DNA of 64,000 bases from JASHVB01 sp036489395 (GCA_036489395.1 DASXFW010000184.1:16525-80524); one strand, 5' to 3'; shown: positions 33,239 to 41,940, counted from the first letter of the stretch. Translations and numbers: made by a program. The notes: generated from the letters alone by a model not told the origin.

Positions 33239-34471
33239 TCAGGCGGACATCAAAGCCCGGCGGGCGACGGACTGACCGGCATCGGGCGCGGATGCATCGA
33301 GCGGACGCGTCATCGGATAGCCGAGCGCCTCGAACGCAAATGCCCAATGTTCGTTGATCCGATCCTGTTCCGCGTCGGAGAGGGCAAAGCGGTTCTTGCG
33401 ATATGCCGCCTGGCTGTCGATGTAGCGGCGTAAGGCAGGTTCGGCAGCTTCGAACCCAGGCAACGCCAGTTCCCGATACAGGCGGCGCATTTCGCCGAGC
33501 GGATCTTGTTCCAGGTCCGCGAACCGCACCTCGGCCAGATTGTCAGGCGAGATGAAAGGCCGGTCAGCGAAGAACCGGCGCATCATCCCGTCATACAGCT
33601 CGAACACGGTGTCGTCGCCATGCTGCATGTCCAGCGTCTGCAGCGTGGTGAACGCCGTGATGCGCTGGTGCAGATTGCGGGTGGACGCGTAAACTTCATA
33701 GGGCGAACGGTGGATATGGATGAACTTCGCATCGGGGAACATGCCGACCAGCATGTGCAGCCGTGCGGTGTTGATGGGATTCTTCAGGACCAATCGCCGG
33801 CCGCGGGCGTGGATCGTAGCGACCTGCAGCACGCGCCGATAACGCGCTTCCAGCTCGGCGGCGATGCGCGGCGGCGCATTCTCCAGCAGCACGTGCCGTC
33901 GGAAGAATGCGCCGGCCTGACGCGGAAACATGAACTGCGCATAAAACGAATAGGCGGTGGTCTTGCCCAGCGCGACCTCTTCCTCCTGCGGTGAATCGAT
34001 CGGCCAGACCATATTGTCCATCGGCCGGTGCAGCGGCAGCATCCAGGCAAGCAGCCGCTGCAGCCAGGTACCACCGATCAGCGAGCAATCCGGCGCGATG
34101 GCCTGGTACATGCTGACCCAACCGAGCGACCTGTCCTGGCTGAACAAATTATGAAGATGCGTCGTGCCGCTGCGCCAGTGGCCGATGATGAAGATGGGTG
34201 GTTCGGAAATTTGTGTATGCCTGATCTGCCGGCCAAAGAGCACAAGCTCGGCGTAACGGAGCGGCTGCAGCAGCAGGCTCATGGCGGTCAACAACAGTGC
34301 CCGCGGCCAGTAGCGCAGCGACACTTCGCAAAGATACGGCACCAGTCGCAGGATATTGCCGGGGCGGATAAAGCTGTTGAACGTAAGCTGATAGCGCAGG
34401 TTGGTCCAGAACGCGGAGGCCCGCCGCGTCCTCTCTGTCCCATCAACCGGACCGATGCGGCGACGGGTCAT
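33239..34471 (-). CDS. Sulfotransferase family protein (Sulfotransfer_3-like)
   Basis: A 410-residue PAPS-dependent sulfotransferase-like protein. The start (MTRRRIGPVD) overlaps the SDR stop by four bases (ATGA). The 5'-phosphosulfate loop is IFIIGHWRSGTTHLHNLF (about 93-110). The 3'-phosphate motif is FIHIHRSPYEVYASTRN (about 255-271), with LKNPINTARLHML just before. An N-terminal hydrophobic stretch (ALLLTAMSLLLQP, 58-70) suggests membrane association. The family transfers sulfate from PAPS to hydroxyl groups of lipids, sugars or peptides. With an AlkB-type hydroxylase in the same operon, the acceptor may be a newly hydroxylated alkyl chain (inference). Confidence 0.87.
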   Translation of the reverse strand: MTRRRIGPVDGTERTRRASAFWTNLRYQLTFNSFIRPGNILRLVPYLCEVSLRYWPRALLLTAMSLLLQPLRYAELVLFGRQIRHTQISEPPIFIIGHWRSGTTHLHNLFSQDRSLGWVSMYQAIAPDCSLIGGTWLQRLLAWMLPLHRPMDNMVWPIDSPQEEEVALGKTTAYSFYAQFMFPRQAGAFFRRHVLLENAPPRIAAELEARYRRVLQVATIHARGRRLVLKNPINTARLHMLVGMFPDAKFIHIHRSPYEVYASTRNLHQRITAFTTLQTLDMQHGDDTVFELYDGMMRRFFADRPFISPDNLAEVRFADLEQDPLGEMRRLYRELALPGFEAAEPALRRYIDSQAAYRKNRFALSDAEQDRINEHWAFAFEALGYPMTRPLDASAPDAGQSVARRALMSA

Positions 34472-35256
34472 GCCAGTGCTCCGGATCGACGTTCCCTGGA
34501 ACCCGGCGGCGCCGGCAATGCAATGCCGCACGCCGCACGCCGCACCGCAATGCGGGCCGGCGCGGGCAGCAGATCGAACGCGCGCAAGCAAAGATACGAC
34601 CAGAACGGAAAGTAGCAGACCCGTTGGCGACGCTGGATGGCGCGCAGGATTCTTGGCATGGCCTTGTCTAGCGGCATGCACCAGCGCGACCGGATGCGGT
34701 CTGCCGTCATGGGCGTCGCGATGAAGCCGGGGCAGATCGTGGTGACGCGAACGCCACTGCCGTGCAACTGGAACCGCATGCCATCCATGCCAACATTTAG
34801 TGCGGCCTTCGACGCGCAATACGCCGTCATGTGCGGCAGCGCCTGCAACGACGCGAGGCTGGAGATGGCGACGATCTGTCCGCTGCCGCGGCGCCGCATA
34901 TTGGCAGCGATCGGCGCCAGCACGTTGAACGTGCCGCAGACGTTCGTGATCATCATACGTTCGGCGGCCACGGGGTCGAAATCCGCTCCGGCCTCCTGGT
35001 CGGCCACGCCGGCGGCGGCAATGGCCAGGTCGATCGGGCCGACTCGGCGTTCGACTTCGGCCACGATGCCGGCCATGGCCTCGCGGTCGGTAACGTCGGC
35101 GGGAAATATGCAGAGCTGGCCTGTGGCTTCTCTGCCGAGCTCCTCCAGTAGCGCGGTCCGGCGGGCGATGGCGACCACGATCCGGCCTTGCGACAGATAA
35201 TGCTGCGCCAGGGCGCGGCCGATGCCGGAGGACGCGCCGGTGATCAGCACGACCAT
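34468..35256 (-). CDS. Short-chain dehydrogenase/reductase
   Basis: A 262-residue classical SDR. The cofactor motif TGASSGIG is at 6-13, NAG is replaced by AAAGV, and the catalytic Ser/Tyr/Lys are in VAISSLAS (about 129-136) and TAYCASKAAL (Y146, K150). The ICPGFIATPMT motif follows. The C-terminal extension (about 205-262) is basic and hydrophobic (VCYFPFWSYLCLRAFDLLPA), as in lipid-acting members that sit on membranes. It begins 3 bases after the AlkB stop and overlaps the sulfotransferase start by 4 bases. It likely reduces a ketone made by the KAS III enzyme (inference). Confidence 0.9.
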   Translation of the reverse strand: MVVLITGASSGIGRALAQHYLSQGRIVVAIARRTALLEELGREATGQLCIFPADVTDREAMAGIVAEVERRVGPIDLAIAAAGVADQEAGADFDPVAAERMMITNVCGTFNVLAPIAANMRRRGSGQIVAISSLASLQALPHMTAYCASKAALNVGMDGMRFQLHGSGVRVTTICPGFIATPMTADRIRSRWCMPLDKAMPRILRAIQRRQRVCYFPFWSYLCLRAFDLLPAPARIAVRRAACGIALPAPPGSRERRSGALA

Positions 35257-35259
35257 GGC

Positions 35260-36324
35260 TCAGCCTCCTGCCGCGGCAACGCGATCCAGTACCGGATCGG
35301 CGACACGGCGAAACAGCGGCGTGACCAGCGCCAGCAGCATCATGAATCCGAAGGGATACGGGTAGCTCGGGATCGGCGTGGTTGCCAGCGCGTGATACGG
35401 CTCCTGCGGGCGCGTATGATGGTCGCCGTGGCGCAACAGATTGAGCAGCGCGAAGTTGCTGATGCGGCACTGCATCGACCAGGCATGATGCGAGCGTATC
35501 GGCTCATAGCGGCCATTCGCGTCAGCGTGGCGGCGCAAACCGTAGTGCTGGACGTAATTAGTCCATTCCAGGCTAAGGATCGCGACGAGGCTTTGCAGCA
35601 AAAAGAACAACCCGCCGGTCCAGCCCCAGATCGCGATGGAAAGAAGCAGCCAGAGCAGCGACAGGCCGTACCAGGCGAGGAGCTCGCTCTGCCACAGCGG
35701 CCGGTGCTGATGCATCAGGCGTGCGGCGTCGTGACGCAGCGCCTCGCGCGGACTGGCGATCAGGCAGCGCAGCCAAAAGGCATAGATTGAATCGCCGCGT
35801 CGTGCGGAGGCGAAATCGCGCGACGTGCCGACGTAACGGTGATGCACGCGAAGATGCACCACCTTGAATGCTCCGAAGCACGACATGGACAAGAGGAGCC
35901 CGCCGCAGCAGCGATCCACCAGCGAGCGTCGATGGATCAGCTCGTGCGCGACGGTTATGCCAAACAGGGCGGCAGACAGTCCGGTGGAGAACAGCCAGAA
36001 GATGCTGCCGGCAGGCCCAAGGTTGCCGTGCGCCCAGAACTCCGTCGCGACCGCCAGCGCGGCGATCTGGGCGGGAACCGCGCCCAGCGGAAGCAGGCGA
36101 TGGAACCATGCCGCGGTGGAGACACCTGGCACGGCCTCGATTCCGGTCATGCCGGCCATCGTCAGCGAGGGAACCACCACGAACGCAACCAGCAACGGCA
36201 TGCTGGCAAACAGCGTTGGCGCGTGCGTCAGGTGCCCGAAAAGCGCAGACAGCATCAGCAATCCCGGGATTGCATAACACAGCAGGAAGGCGACGCCCGC
36301 TGCCCTGCCCTCGCGCGCACACAT
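35260..36324 (-). CDS. alkB: Alkane 1-monooxygenase-type membrane di-iron hydroxylase
   Basis: A 354-residue integral-membrane non-haem di-iron enzyme with about six transmembrane helices. All AlkB histidine motifs are present: HELIH (127-131), HLRVHHRYVGT (157-167), NYVQHYGLRR (256-265) and NLLRHGDHHTRP (295-306). Such enzymes hydroxylate terminal carbons of alkanes or acyl chains using electrons from rubredoxin. No rubredoxin gene is nearby. It lies 16 bases after the KAS III gene and 3 before the SDR, so the operon suggests biosynthesis rather than alkane degradation. The gene symbol reflects the family only. Confidence 0.9.
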   Translation of the reverse strand: MCAREGRAAGVAFLLCYAIPGLLMLSALFGHLTHAPTLFASMPLLVAFVVVPSLTMAGMTGIEAVPGVSTAAWFHRLLPLGAVPAQIAALAVATEFWAHGNLGPAGSIFWLFSTGLSAALFGITVAHELIHRRSLVDRCCGGLLLSMSCFGAFKVVHLRVHHRYVGTSRDFASARRGDSIYAFWLRCLIASPREALRHDAARLMHQHRPLWQSELLAWYGLSLLWLLLSIAIWGWTGGLFFLLQSLVAILSLEWTNYVQHYGLRRHADANGRYEPIRSHHAWSMQCRISNFALLNLLRHGDHHTRPQEPYHALATTPIPSYPYPFGFMMLLALVTPLFRRVADPVLDRVAAAGG

Positions 36325-36340
36325 GATCGCGTCCCTCGCG

Positions 36341-37378
36341 TCAGAATGCGGTCTGCACGACGGCCGCGGCCATGCCAGCGCTCACCGGCACCAACGCAAT
36401 CTGATCGCCACGATCCAGCACGCCTTGTTCCTGCGCCAGCGCGATACCAACCGGCACGCAGGCGGAGACCACGTTGCCGAAGCGCGGGAACACTTCAAGA
36501 TACATGCGGTCGCGCTTGACACCGCAGTTGCGCAGGATGGTCTCGCAGAGCTGCTTGGCCGGAGCGTGCGGAATGAACCAGCGCTTCGCATGCACGTCGG
36601 GCACCGTGCGCTGGATCAATTCCTCCGACATGCGCTTGCCTTCGTCGAACAGCTCGCGGCCGAAGGAGACGAACTTGTTGTTGCCGTTGAGGCCCAGGCG
36701 GTTGGATGGCGCGACGAAATCCTCGTAGCCGGGCAGCGGGATCGTGCACAGGTCCGCCAGGTCGGGACGCGACGTGAAATCGAATTGCCAGTCCTGATCG
36801 CCCGGCACGAGGATTGTGGCAGTCGCCGCCTCGCCAATCGTGAACATGGGAAAGGTGTAGGAGAGCGAGTCCAGCGACTCGATTTCCCACTTGTCATGGA
36901 TTCCCATGTGGAACTCGCCATTGACGATCATGGCGTTGCGGAACGTCCCCGCGTTCAGCATGTGCTGGGCGATCTGCACTGCACGAACCCAGCTCATGCA
37001 CGCATCGGTGACGTCGAAGCAGTTGGTGGTGCGCATGCCGCGCGCCTTCGCATAGAAATAGGCATTAGCCGGTTCGACGAAACCGCGACCGACGCCGCAA
37101 TAGATCAGCAGGTCGATGTCATCGGCGGCCATGCCGGCGCGATCCAGCGCATCGTCCATCGCGCCGAGAATCACATCGACGGCCTTCTCGCCGCGCGCGG
37201 TATCGCGCACGTGGCGCGTATGCGCGCCAAGCCTGTCGTACAGCGTGCGGACCATGCGGAAATACATGGTCTTGCGCAGGGTGGGGACCTGCGGGTTCAG
37301 GCGATCGACCATTTCGACCATGTCGCCGTTCGTCATGATGCGTGATGGTACGCGATAGGCGATGGCGGCGATTTTCAC
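36341..37378 (-). CDS. 3-oxoacyl-ACP synthase III family protein (KAS III)
   Basis: A 345-residue thiolase-fold condensing enzyme. I chose the GTG start at 37378 because it has a strong AGGAGGGG site five bases upstream. Longer forms starting at 37477 have an Arg-rich, poorly conserved leader. The catalytic triad is Cys127 (VTDACMSW), His271 (FIPHAPAKQL) and Asn302 (FPRFGNVVSAC). Gly-rich IGEAATATIL is the KAS III core. It condenses an acyl thioester with malonyl-ACP or another acyl chain, and FabH, OleA-like and secondary-metabolite roles are all possible. As first gene of the operon with AlkB, SDR, sulfotransferase and hydrolase, it likely builds a dedicated acyl product rather than housekeeping fatty acids (inference). 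Confidence 0.88.
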   Translation of the reverse strand: MKIAAIAYRVPSRIMTNGDMVEMVDRLNPQVPTLRKTMYFRMVRTLYDRLGAHTRHVRDTARGEKAVDVILGAMDDALDRAGMAADDIDLLIYCGVGRGFVEPANAYFYAKARGMRTTNCFDVTDACMSWVRAVQIAQHMLNAGTFRNAMIVNGEFHMGIHDKWEIESLDSLSYTFPMFTIGEAATATILVPGDQDWQFDFTSRPDLADLCTIPLPGYEDFVAPSNRLGLNGNNKFVSFGRELFDEGKRMSEELIQRTVPDVHAKRWFIPHAPAKQLCETILRNCGVKRDRMYLEVFPRFGNVVSACVPVGIALAQEQGVLDRGDQIALVPVSAGMAAAVVQTAF

Positions 37379-37511
37379 GGTCCCCTCCTGGCCTCGTCTG
37401 CGGCGGCGGGGGTCTCGCACGCGTTCGGTGCGGACGGCTGTGAGGTACATCACCGGATCGAAAGAATCCGGCGTCAATTTTGTTCCGTGCGGGCGATTGC
37501 GTCCGCTGTCG

Positions 37512-38393
37512 TTACGAGGCGCGGAGGTACCAGTCCATGATCTGCCGGCCCTGCCAGAACACCGTGCCGGGACGCGCCGCCATATGCGCCAGTGCTTGCT
37601 CGAACCAGCCGATGCGATGCGGCACGCCGCTGATGAACGGATGCACCGCGAGGCCCATCACCTTGGCGCCCTGCGTTTCGGCTTCCGCATACAGCCGGTC
37701 GAACTGCGCCACCGTGCGATCGAGCAATTCGCGCGCGGTGTGATGTTGAATCATCATGATGGGAATGTCGTTCAGCTCGACGCTGTACGGCATGGTCAGC
37801 AGCGGGCCGTGCGCGGTGCGCAGCGTGCAGGGCAGATCATCCACCACCCAGTCGGCGCAATAACGGATGCCGGCTTCAGCGAGCAGCTCCGGCGTGTCCA
37901 ATGTTTCGGTGAGGCCGGGCGCGAGCCAGCCGACGATGTCGTGGCCGCCCGCGGCGCGTAACGCATCGATCGTGGAACGGATCATCGCGCGCTGGTCCGC
38001 AACGTTGTGCGTCGCGGTCTGCTGGAAGCCGTGCCCCATGAACTCCCAGCCCGCATCGCGTGCCGCCTGGGCGACGCGCGGATAGGCGGCGGGCACGCTG
38101 CCGTTGATGGTCATGGATGGCGCGATGCCGTGCGCGTCCAGCGCCGCCTTGATACGCCAGAAGCCGACACGCATGCCGTATTCGTGCCAGGCCCAGTTGG
38201 GCAGGTCGGGGATGACGGACGCACCTTGCGGCGCGGTCAGCACCTGGCGCGGCATGGGTCGGTCGATGTCCCAGTTCTCGACGTTCACCACGATATACAC
38301 GGCGACGCGCTTACCGTCGGGCAGCGCGAGGCGTGGCCGGTCGATGCTGGCCTGATAGTCGATGCGGGCGGTGGGTTTCATGGGGTCTGTCAT
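37512..38393 (-). CDS. Polysaccharide deacetylase family protein (PuuE/allantoinase-like)
   Basis: A 293-residue NodB-homology protein of the branch that includes PuuE-type allantoinases and other cyclic-amide hydrolases. It opens KPTARIDYQASIDRPRLALP, then VAVYIVVNVENWDIDRPMP with the acidic residues of the metal site. FWRIKAALDAHGI, GWEFMGHGFQQT (metal His) and VGWLAPGLTET follow. These fit the branch rather than chitin deacetylases. No signal peptide is seen, so it is cytosolic. It is 133 bases downstream of the KAS III gene on the same strand but not obviously part of that operon. Cyclic-amide activity would fit the hydantoinase theme of the window (inference). Confidence 0.85.
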   Translation of the reverse strand: MTDPMKPTARIDYQASIDRPRLALPDGKRVAVYIVVNVENWDIDRPMPRQVLTAPQGASVIPDLPNWAWHEYGMRVGFWRIKAALDAHGIAPSMTINGSVPAAYPRVAQAARDAGWEFMGHGFQQTATHNVADQRAMIRSTIDALRAAGGHDIVGWLAPGLTETLDTPELLAEAGIRYCADWVVDDLPCTLRTAHGPLLTMPYSVELNDIPIMMIQHHTARELLDRTVAQFDRLYAEAETQGAKVMGLAVHPFISGVPHRIGWFEQALAHMAARPGTVFWQGRQIMDWYLRAS

Positions 38394-38458
38394 GGTGCGG
38401 GAGGATGAACGGGGAGGGTTGGGAGTTCAAGGCTGCCGCAAACCGCCGCCCCCCGTCT

Positions 38459-38681
38459 GTCATTGCGGGTTGCCACCGGCCAATGGTTTGACCCACCCTG
38501 GATGAAACTCCGCCCCCCCCCGTCATTGCGAGGCCGCTTGGCCGAAGCAATCCCGTTCGTGACGAGCCGCCGGCCGCTCGTCACGAACGAGATTGCTTCG
38601 GCCAAGCGGCCTCGCAATGACGGAAATGGCCCATTTTTATCCAGAGCGGGTCTGCGTCGGCTGGTGGCAACTCCCAATAAC
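38459..38681. repeat. Composite palindrome (B-A-B')
   Basis: B starts at 38459 (GTCATTGCGGGTTGCCACCG). A near-perfect family A palindrome occupies 38522-38621 (GTCATTGCGAGGCCGCTTGG with its inverted end GCCTCGCAATGAC). A degenerate B' (38634-38681) ends CTCCCAATAAC. There is no C element here. It lies upstream of the deacetylase and downstream of the dehydrogenase on the same strand. Confidence 0.88.
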
Positions 38682-38726
38682 GTCTGTCGCGGGCGGTGCC
38701 GTTGGACGACCTGAGCAAGCGTGGCG

Positions 38727-39620
38727 TCACTCGCCCTTCGGCAAATCAATCCCCGCCAACGCCTGCCACACGCGTATGACGAACGCGTCGTCCTTCGCAC
38801 CCTCGCCATGCGCGGCGGCGGCCAGGAACAACTGATGCGCCGCGGCGGCCAGCGGCAGCGGGAATGTCAACGCCCGCGCCTGATCCAGCACGATGCCCAG
38901 GTCCTTGACGAAGATGTTCACTGCCGACAACGGCGTATCGTCGCCTGCAAGAATATGCGGCACGCGGTTCTGCCACATCCACGAACTTCCCGCAGATGAC
39001 GAGATCACGTCGTACAGCGTGCGCGGATCGGCACCCGCGCGGATGCCGAGCGCCAGAGCCTCGGCCGCGGTCGCGATATGCACGCCGGCGAGCAACTGAT
39101 TCACCATCTTCACCGTGCTGCCGACGCCAGGCTCCGCGCCGAGCTTCCATACCTTGGTGGAGATCGCATCCAGCACCGGCTGCCCCTTGGCGAATGCCTC
39201 GTCCGAGCCCGACGCCATCACCGTCATCGTACCGGCCTGGGCGCCAAGCTGGCCGCCGGAGACTGGGGAATCCAGCATCAGGAAGCCGGCCTCGGTAACG
39301 CGCTTGCCCAATGCGCGCGCGGCTTCCGGCGCGACGGTGGCACAGCACAGGATCACCGCGCCGGGGTGCAAACGCGCCAGACAGCCGGCATCGCCGAACA
39401 ACACCGCTTCGGTCTGCGCCGCGGTAACGACGAACACCACCACGGCGTCCAGATCCGACGGCAGTTCCGCCGGTGCGGATACAGCCGCCGCGCCCGCGGC
39501 AGCAAATTCCGCGCGCACCGCCTCGCGGACTTCGCAGCCGATCACGGCATGGCCCTTCCGGTGCAGGTTCAGCGCGGCGCCCATGCCCATGGTGCCCAAA
39601 CCGATCACGCCGACTTTCAT
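38727..39620 (-). CDS. NAD(P)-dependent beta-hydroxyacid dehydrogenase (3-hydroxyisobutyrate dehydrogenase family)
   Basis: A 297-residue protein. The start at 39620 gives MKVGVIGLGTMGMGAALNLH, the Rossmann GxGxxG motif at residues 7-12, and GGAAGG about eight bases upstream. A much longer frame to 39818 begins in a palindromic repeat (MPTKVGIHD) and is not real. LDSPVSGGQLGAQAGTMTVM is the substrate-binding signature, and the catalytic lysine lies in GVGSTVKMVNQLLAG. Such enzymes oxidise 3-hydroxyisobutyrate, tartronate semialdehyde or related acids. No close pathway partner is next to it. Confidence 0.92.
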   Translation of the reverse strand: MKVGVIGLGTMGMGAALNLHRKGHAVIGCEVREAVRAEFAAAGAAAVSAPAELPSDLDAVVVFVVTAAQTEAVLFGDAGCLARLHPGAVILCCATVAPEAARALGKRVTEAGFLMLDSPVSGGQLGAQAGTMTVMASGSDEAFAKGQPVLDAISTKVWKLGAEPGVGSTVKMVNQLLAGVHIATAAEALALGIRAGADPRTLYDVISSSAGSSWMWQNRVPHILAGDDTPLSAVNIFVKDLGIVLDQARALTFPLPLAAAAHQLFLAAAAHGEGAKDDAFVIRVWQALAGIDLPKGE

Positions 39621-39760
39621 GCGGGCAAACCTTCCCTGCGGGCCGCGAGACCCTCGCGGCATGGCTTCAAGACAAGGCGGCAAACTGCGCGCGACCCGGC
39701 CGCCGCGTCCACCCTCGGAGACGCGGCACGCACCCACCGTGTTCAGGCGGCGAAACTCGG

Positions 39761-39888
39761 CATCCATGACTTGCTCTGGTGGCCGCAGCAAGTCATGGAT
39801 GCCGACCTTCGTCGGCATGACGTGGGGCGACGAAGCGTTTCATCCAGGGCGAGCCGGCCGCCGCCGATCGTGGCCAACCCGCAATGAC
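39761..39888. repeat. Family D palindrome plus B' half-element
   Basis: CATCCATGACTTGCT (39761-39775) pairs with AGCAAGTCATGGATG (39787-39801). CCGACCTTCGTCGGCATGAC (family D half) and a B' half ending CCAACCCGCAATGAC at 39888 follow. It fills most of the space between the dehydrogenase start and the iminopeptidase stop. Confidence 0.82.
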
Positions 39889-39898
39889 AACAAGTGTC

Positions 39899-40849
39899 TC
39901 AGCGCCCGTGTCTGAACCGGTCCACCGCCGCAACAAGCGCGCGCCGGATGCCAGGTTCCAGCGCGGAATGACCCGCATCCGGCACGATCGTCAGCCGCGC
40001 GGAACGCCATGCCGCCGCCAGATCAAATGCCGTGCGCGCAGGGCAGATCATGTCGTAGCGGCCTTGCACGATCTCCGCAGGGATATGGCCGATGCGGTCC
40101 ATGCCTGCGAGCAAACCGCCGGACGGCAAGAACAAATCGTTGGCGAAATAATGCGCCTCGATGCGCGCCAGGCCGAGCGCGGTGCGGTCCTGCGCGAATG
40201 ACGTGACGGTCTCCGGGCTGGGCAGCAGCGTGCTGCACGAACCCTCATACACCGACCACGCGCGCGCCGCCGGCAAGTGCACCGATGCGTCGGGATGCAC
40301 CAGGCGGCGCAGATACGCGCCCAGCACGTCGCCGCGTTCGTTCTCCGGCAGGAAGCCGACAAAGTTGGCGTGTGCGTCAGGGAAGATCGCCGCCATGCCG
40401 TGCAGGAACCAATCCACCTCATGCGGCCGGCCGAGGAATACGCCGCGCAGCACGCAGCCCTGCACCCGCTCGGGGTAGTCCTGCGCATACGCCAGCGCGA
40501 GCGTGGAACCCCAGGAGCCGCCGAACAGCAGGAAGCGCTCGACGCCGAGATGGCGGCGCAGGGTCTCGATGTCGGACACCAGGTCTTCGGTGGTGTTGTT
40601 GTCCAGATTGCCAAGCGGGCGCGACCGCCCTGCCCCGCGCTGGTCGAAGATCACCACGCGCCAAAAATCCGGGTCGAAGAACCGCCGATGCACCGCGCCG
40701 GCGCCCGCACCCGGCCCCCCATGCAGGAACAACGCCGGCCTGCCCCGTGGATTCCCCACCTGCTCCCAGTACATCACGTGGCCGGCGGAGAGCGGCAGGT
40801 AGCCGGTCTCGAACGGTCCGATCTCGGGATACAGGTCGCCGCGTGGCAT
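39899..40849 (-). CDS. pip: Proline iminopeptidase
   Basis: A 316-residue alpha/beta hydrolase of peptidase family S33. The start MPRGDLYPEIGPFETGYL at 40849 is the usual N-terminus. The frame stays open far upstream only because it runs into a pseudogene remnant. The oxyanion motif HGGPGAG is at 43-49 and the nucleophile GGSWGS at 110-115 (S112). FDQRGAGRSRP is present. The acid and His come in GRYDMICPA and PDAGHSALEPGI. It releases N-terminal proline from peptides in the cytosol. It is divergent from the DUF423 gene, whose start lies 49 bases away. Confidence 0.93.
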   Translation of the reverse strand: MPRGDLYPEIGPFETGYLPLSAGHVMYWEQVGNPRGRPALFLHGGPGAGAGAVHRRFFDPDFWRVVIFDQRGAGRSRPLGNLDNNTTEDLVSDIETLRRHLGVERFLLFGGSWGSTLALAYAQDYPERVQGCVLRGVFLGRPHEVDWFLHGMAAIFPDAHANFVGFLPENERGDVLGAYLRRLVHPDASVHLPAARAWSVYEGSCSTLLPSPETVTSFAQDRTALGLARIEAHYFANDLFLPSGGLLAGMDRIGHIPAEIVQGRYDMICPARTAFDLAAAWRSARLTIVPDAGHSALEPGIRRALVAAVDRFRHGR

Positions 40850-40898
40850 GATGGCGGATGGTATAGGCGGCGGGTCGGATGGAACAAGGTGGCTTGCA

Positions 40899-41261
40899 AT
40901 GACGCGGTTGTGGATCGGGTTGGGCTCCGTTGCCGGCCTGCTGGCGGTGGCGATGGCGGCGCTGGCCGCGCATGGGCTGGAGGCGATCGGCCCGGCCCGG
41001 CTGGGCATGGTGCGCAGCGCGGTGCAGATGCAAGGCTGGCACGCGCTTGCCCTGCTGGCGTGCGGGCTGTGGACGCCGCGCGGCGGACGCCTGGTGGACT
41101 GGGCGGGCGCGGCATTCTCGGCAGGGCTGGTACTGTTCTGTGGTTCGGTGTACGCGCTGGCGCTCGGCGGTGCCGCGGTGGGCCTGCTGCCACCGGTCGG
41201 GGGTACGCTGCTGATGGCCGGATGGCTGCTGCTGGGGGTTTCCGCGGTGCGTTGGCGATGA
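40899..41261 (+). CDS. DUF423 family small membrane protein
   Basis: A 120-residue protein with four hydrophobic segments. The start MTRLWIGLGSVAGLLAVAMA is typical of DUF423 (YwdK-like). ALAAHGLEAIG and MVRSAVQMQGWHALALL are the conserved AxAxHGL and QxxHAL signatures. An ATG at 40848 would add 17 poorly conserved residues. AAGGTGG lies just upstream. No biochemical function is established for the family. Confidence 0.9.
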   Translation: MTRLWIGLGSVAGLLAVAMAALAAHGLEAIGPARLGMVRSAVQMQGWHALALLACGLWTPRGGRLVDWAGAAFSAGLVLFCGSVYALALGGAAVGLLPPVGGTLLMAGWLLLGVSAVRWR

Positions 41262-41338
41262 CGCAACGCGCCCTGACGCGGCGCGGCCCGGTACGGCCAG
41301 GCCCGGCTGGGAGCCGAAGCCTTTCCTTCCTTTGCTTC

Positions 41339-41914
41339 CGAGTGCCAGCCGCGAACGACCTGGAAGCAGTCGAAGTAATTGATGCCTTGAAAACTGCGCA
41401 GGTACGCGTCCAGGACACCTTGCAGGAAACGCTGAATCTCACTCACGCCGATCCGATACTCGCCCATGTTCGGGGCAAAGAAATGGAAATGCCGATTCAT
41501 CCCAGGCGTGCCGCCCCAGGCGTGGGACGCAACCATGTGCCCCGCGCTTCCTGTATTGGTGTAGAGGAACTAGAAGCGCGAACGATTGACGTGATTGACC
41601 AGAGCCGAGGCGGTGCCTCTTACGTCGGTGAACGTGTTGTCCACGGCCGAGCCCGCCTTAATGCGGAGTACATAGACACGCAGAGCCTCCGCATACATTG
41701 CCTGGTATTGCTGTTCGACCGAACCGGCGCCGGTGCCGGCACGCAGATGGATGTCCTGGGTTTTGCCGGCCCATCGGTAGGCCGCGCCGCCGGCGGTACC
41801 GATCAGCGCTTACAAGCGGAGCTGAGCATCCTCCTGGTGGAACATCATGCGACGGGCCAGCCAAATCATCGACCGGCCAGTGCAAATGCCATTGCGCTCC
41901 GGGTCCCGAAGGAA
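41339..41914 (-). pseudogene. YopT-like (C58-type) cysteine protease remnant with two nonsense codons
   Basis: One minus-strand frame stays in phase from 41914 to about 41339 apart from TAA at 41810-41812 and TAG at 41570-41572. Before the first stop it reads NGICTGRSMIWLARRMM, matching the Gly-x-Cys catalytic motif of YopT-type proteases. After the second it reads FLYTNTGSAGHMVASHAWGG (the catalytic His region), then RHFHFFAPNMGEYRIG. The last resembles the FDPNxG acid motif but with Ala for the Asp. It ends in a helix-rich QRFLQGVLDAYLRSFQG. An in-frame TGA at 41915 and the adjoining epimerase gene suggest that the N-terminus is missing. YopT-like proteases act as secreted effectors or polymorphic-toxin domains. 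The family assignment is from motif pattern only. Confidence 0.55.
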
Positions 41915-41940
41915 TCAGCGACGCACACGCAATATTCGTG

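Noticed and set aside
39621..39818. N-terminal extension of the beta-hydroxyacid dehydrogenase starting MPTKVGIHD
   Set aside because: The extension is palindromic repeat D plus spacer. The true start MKVGVIGLGTMG at 39620 begins the Rossmann fold and has a ribosome-binding site.
40850..41536. Fusion of the YopT-like remnant with the proline iminopeptidase in one open frame
   Set aside because: The frames coincide by chance. The iminopeptidase has its own canonical start, and the intervening part is antisense to DUF423 and low in complexity.
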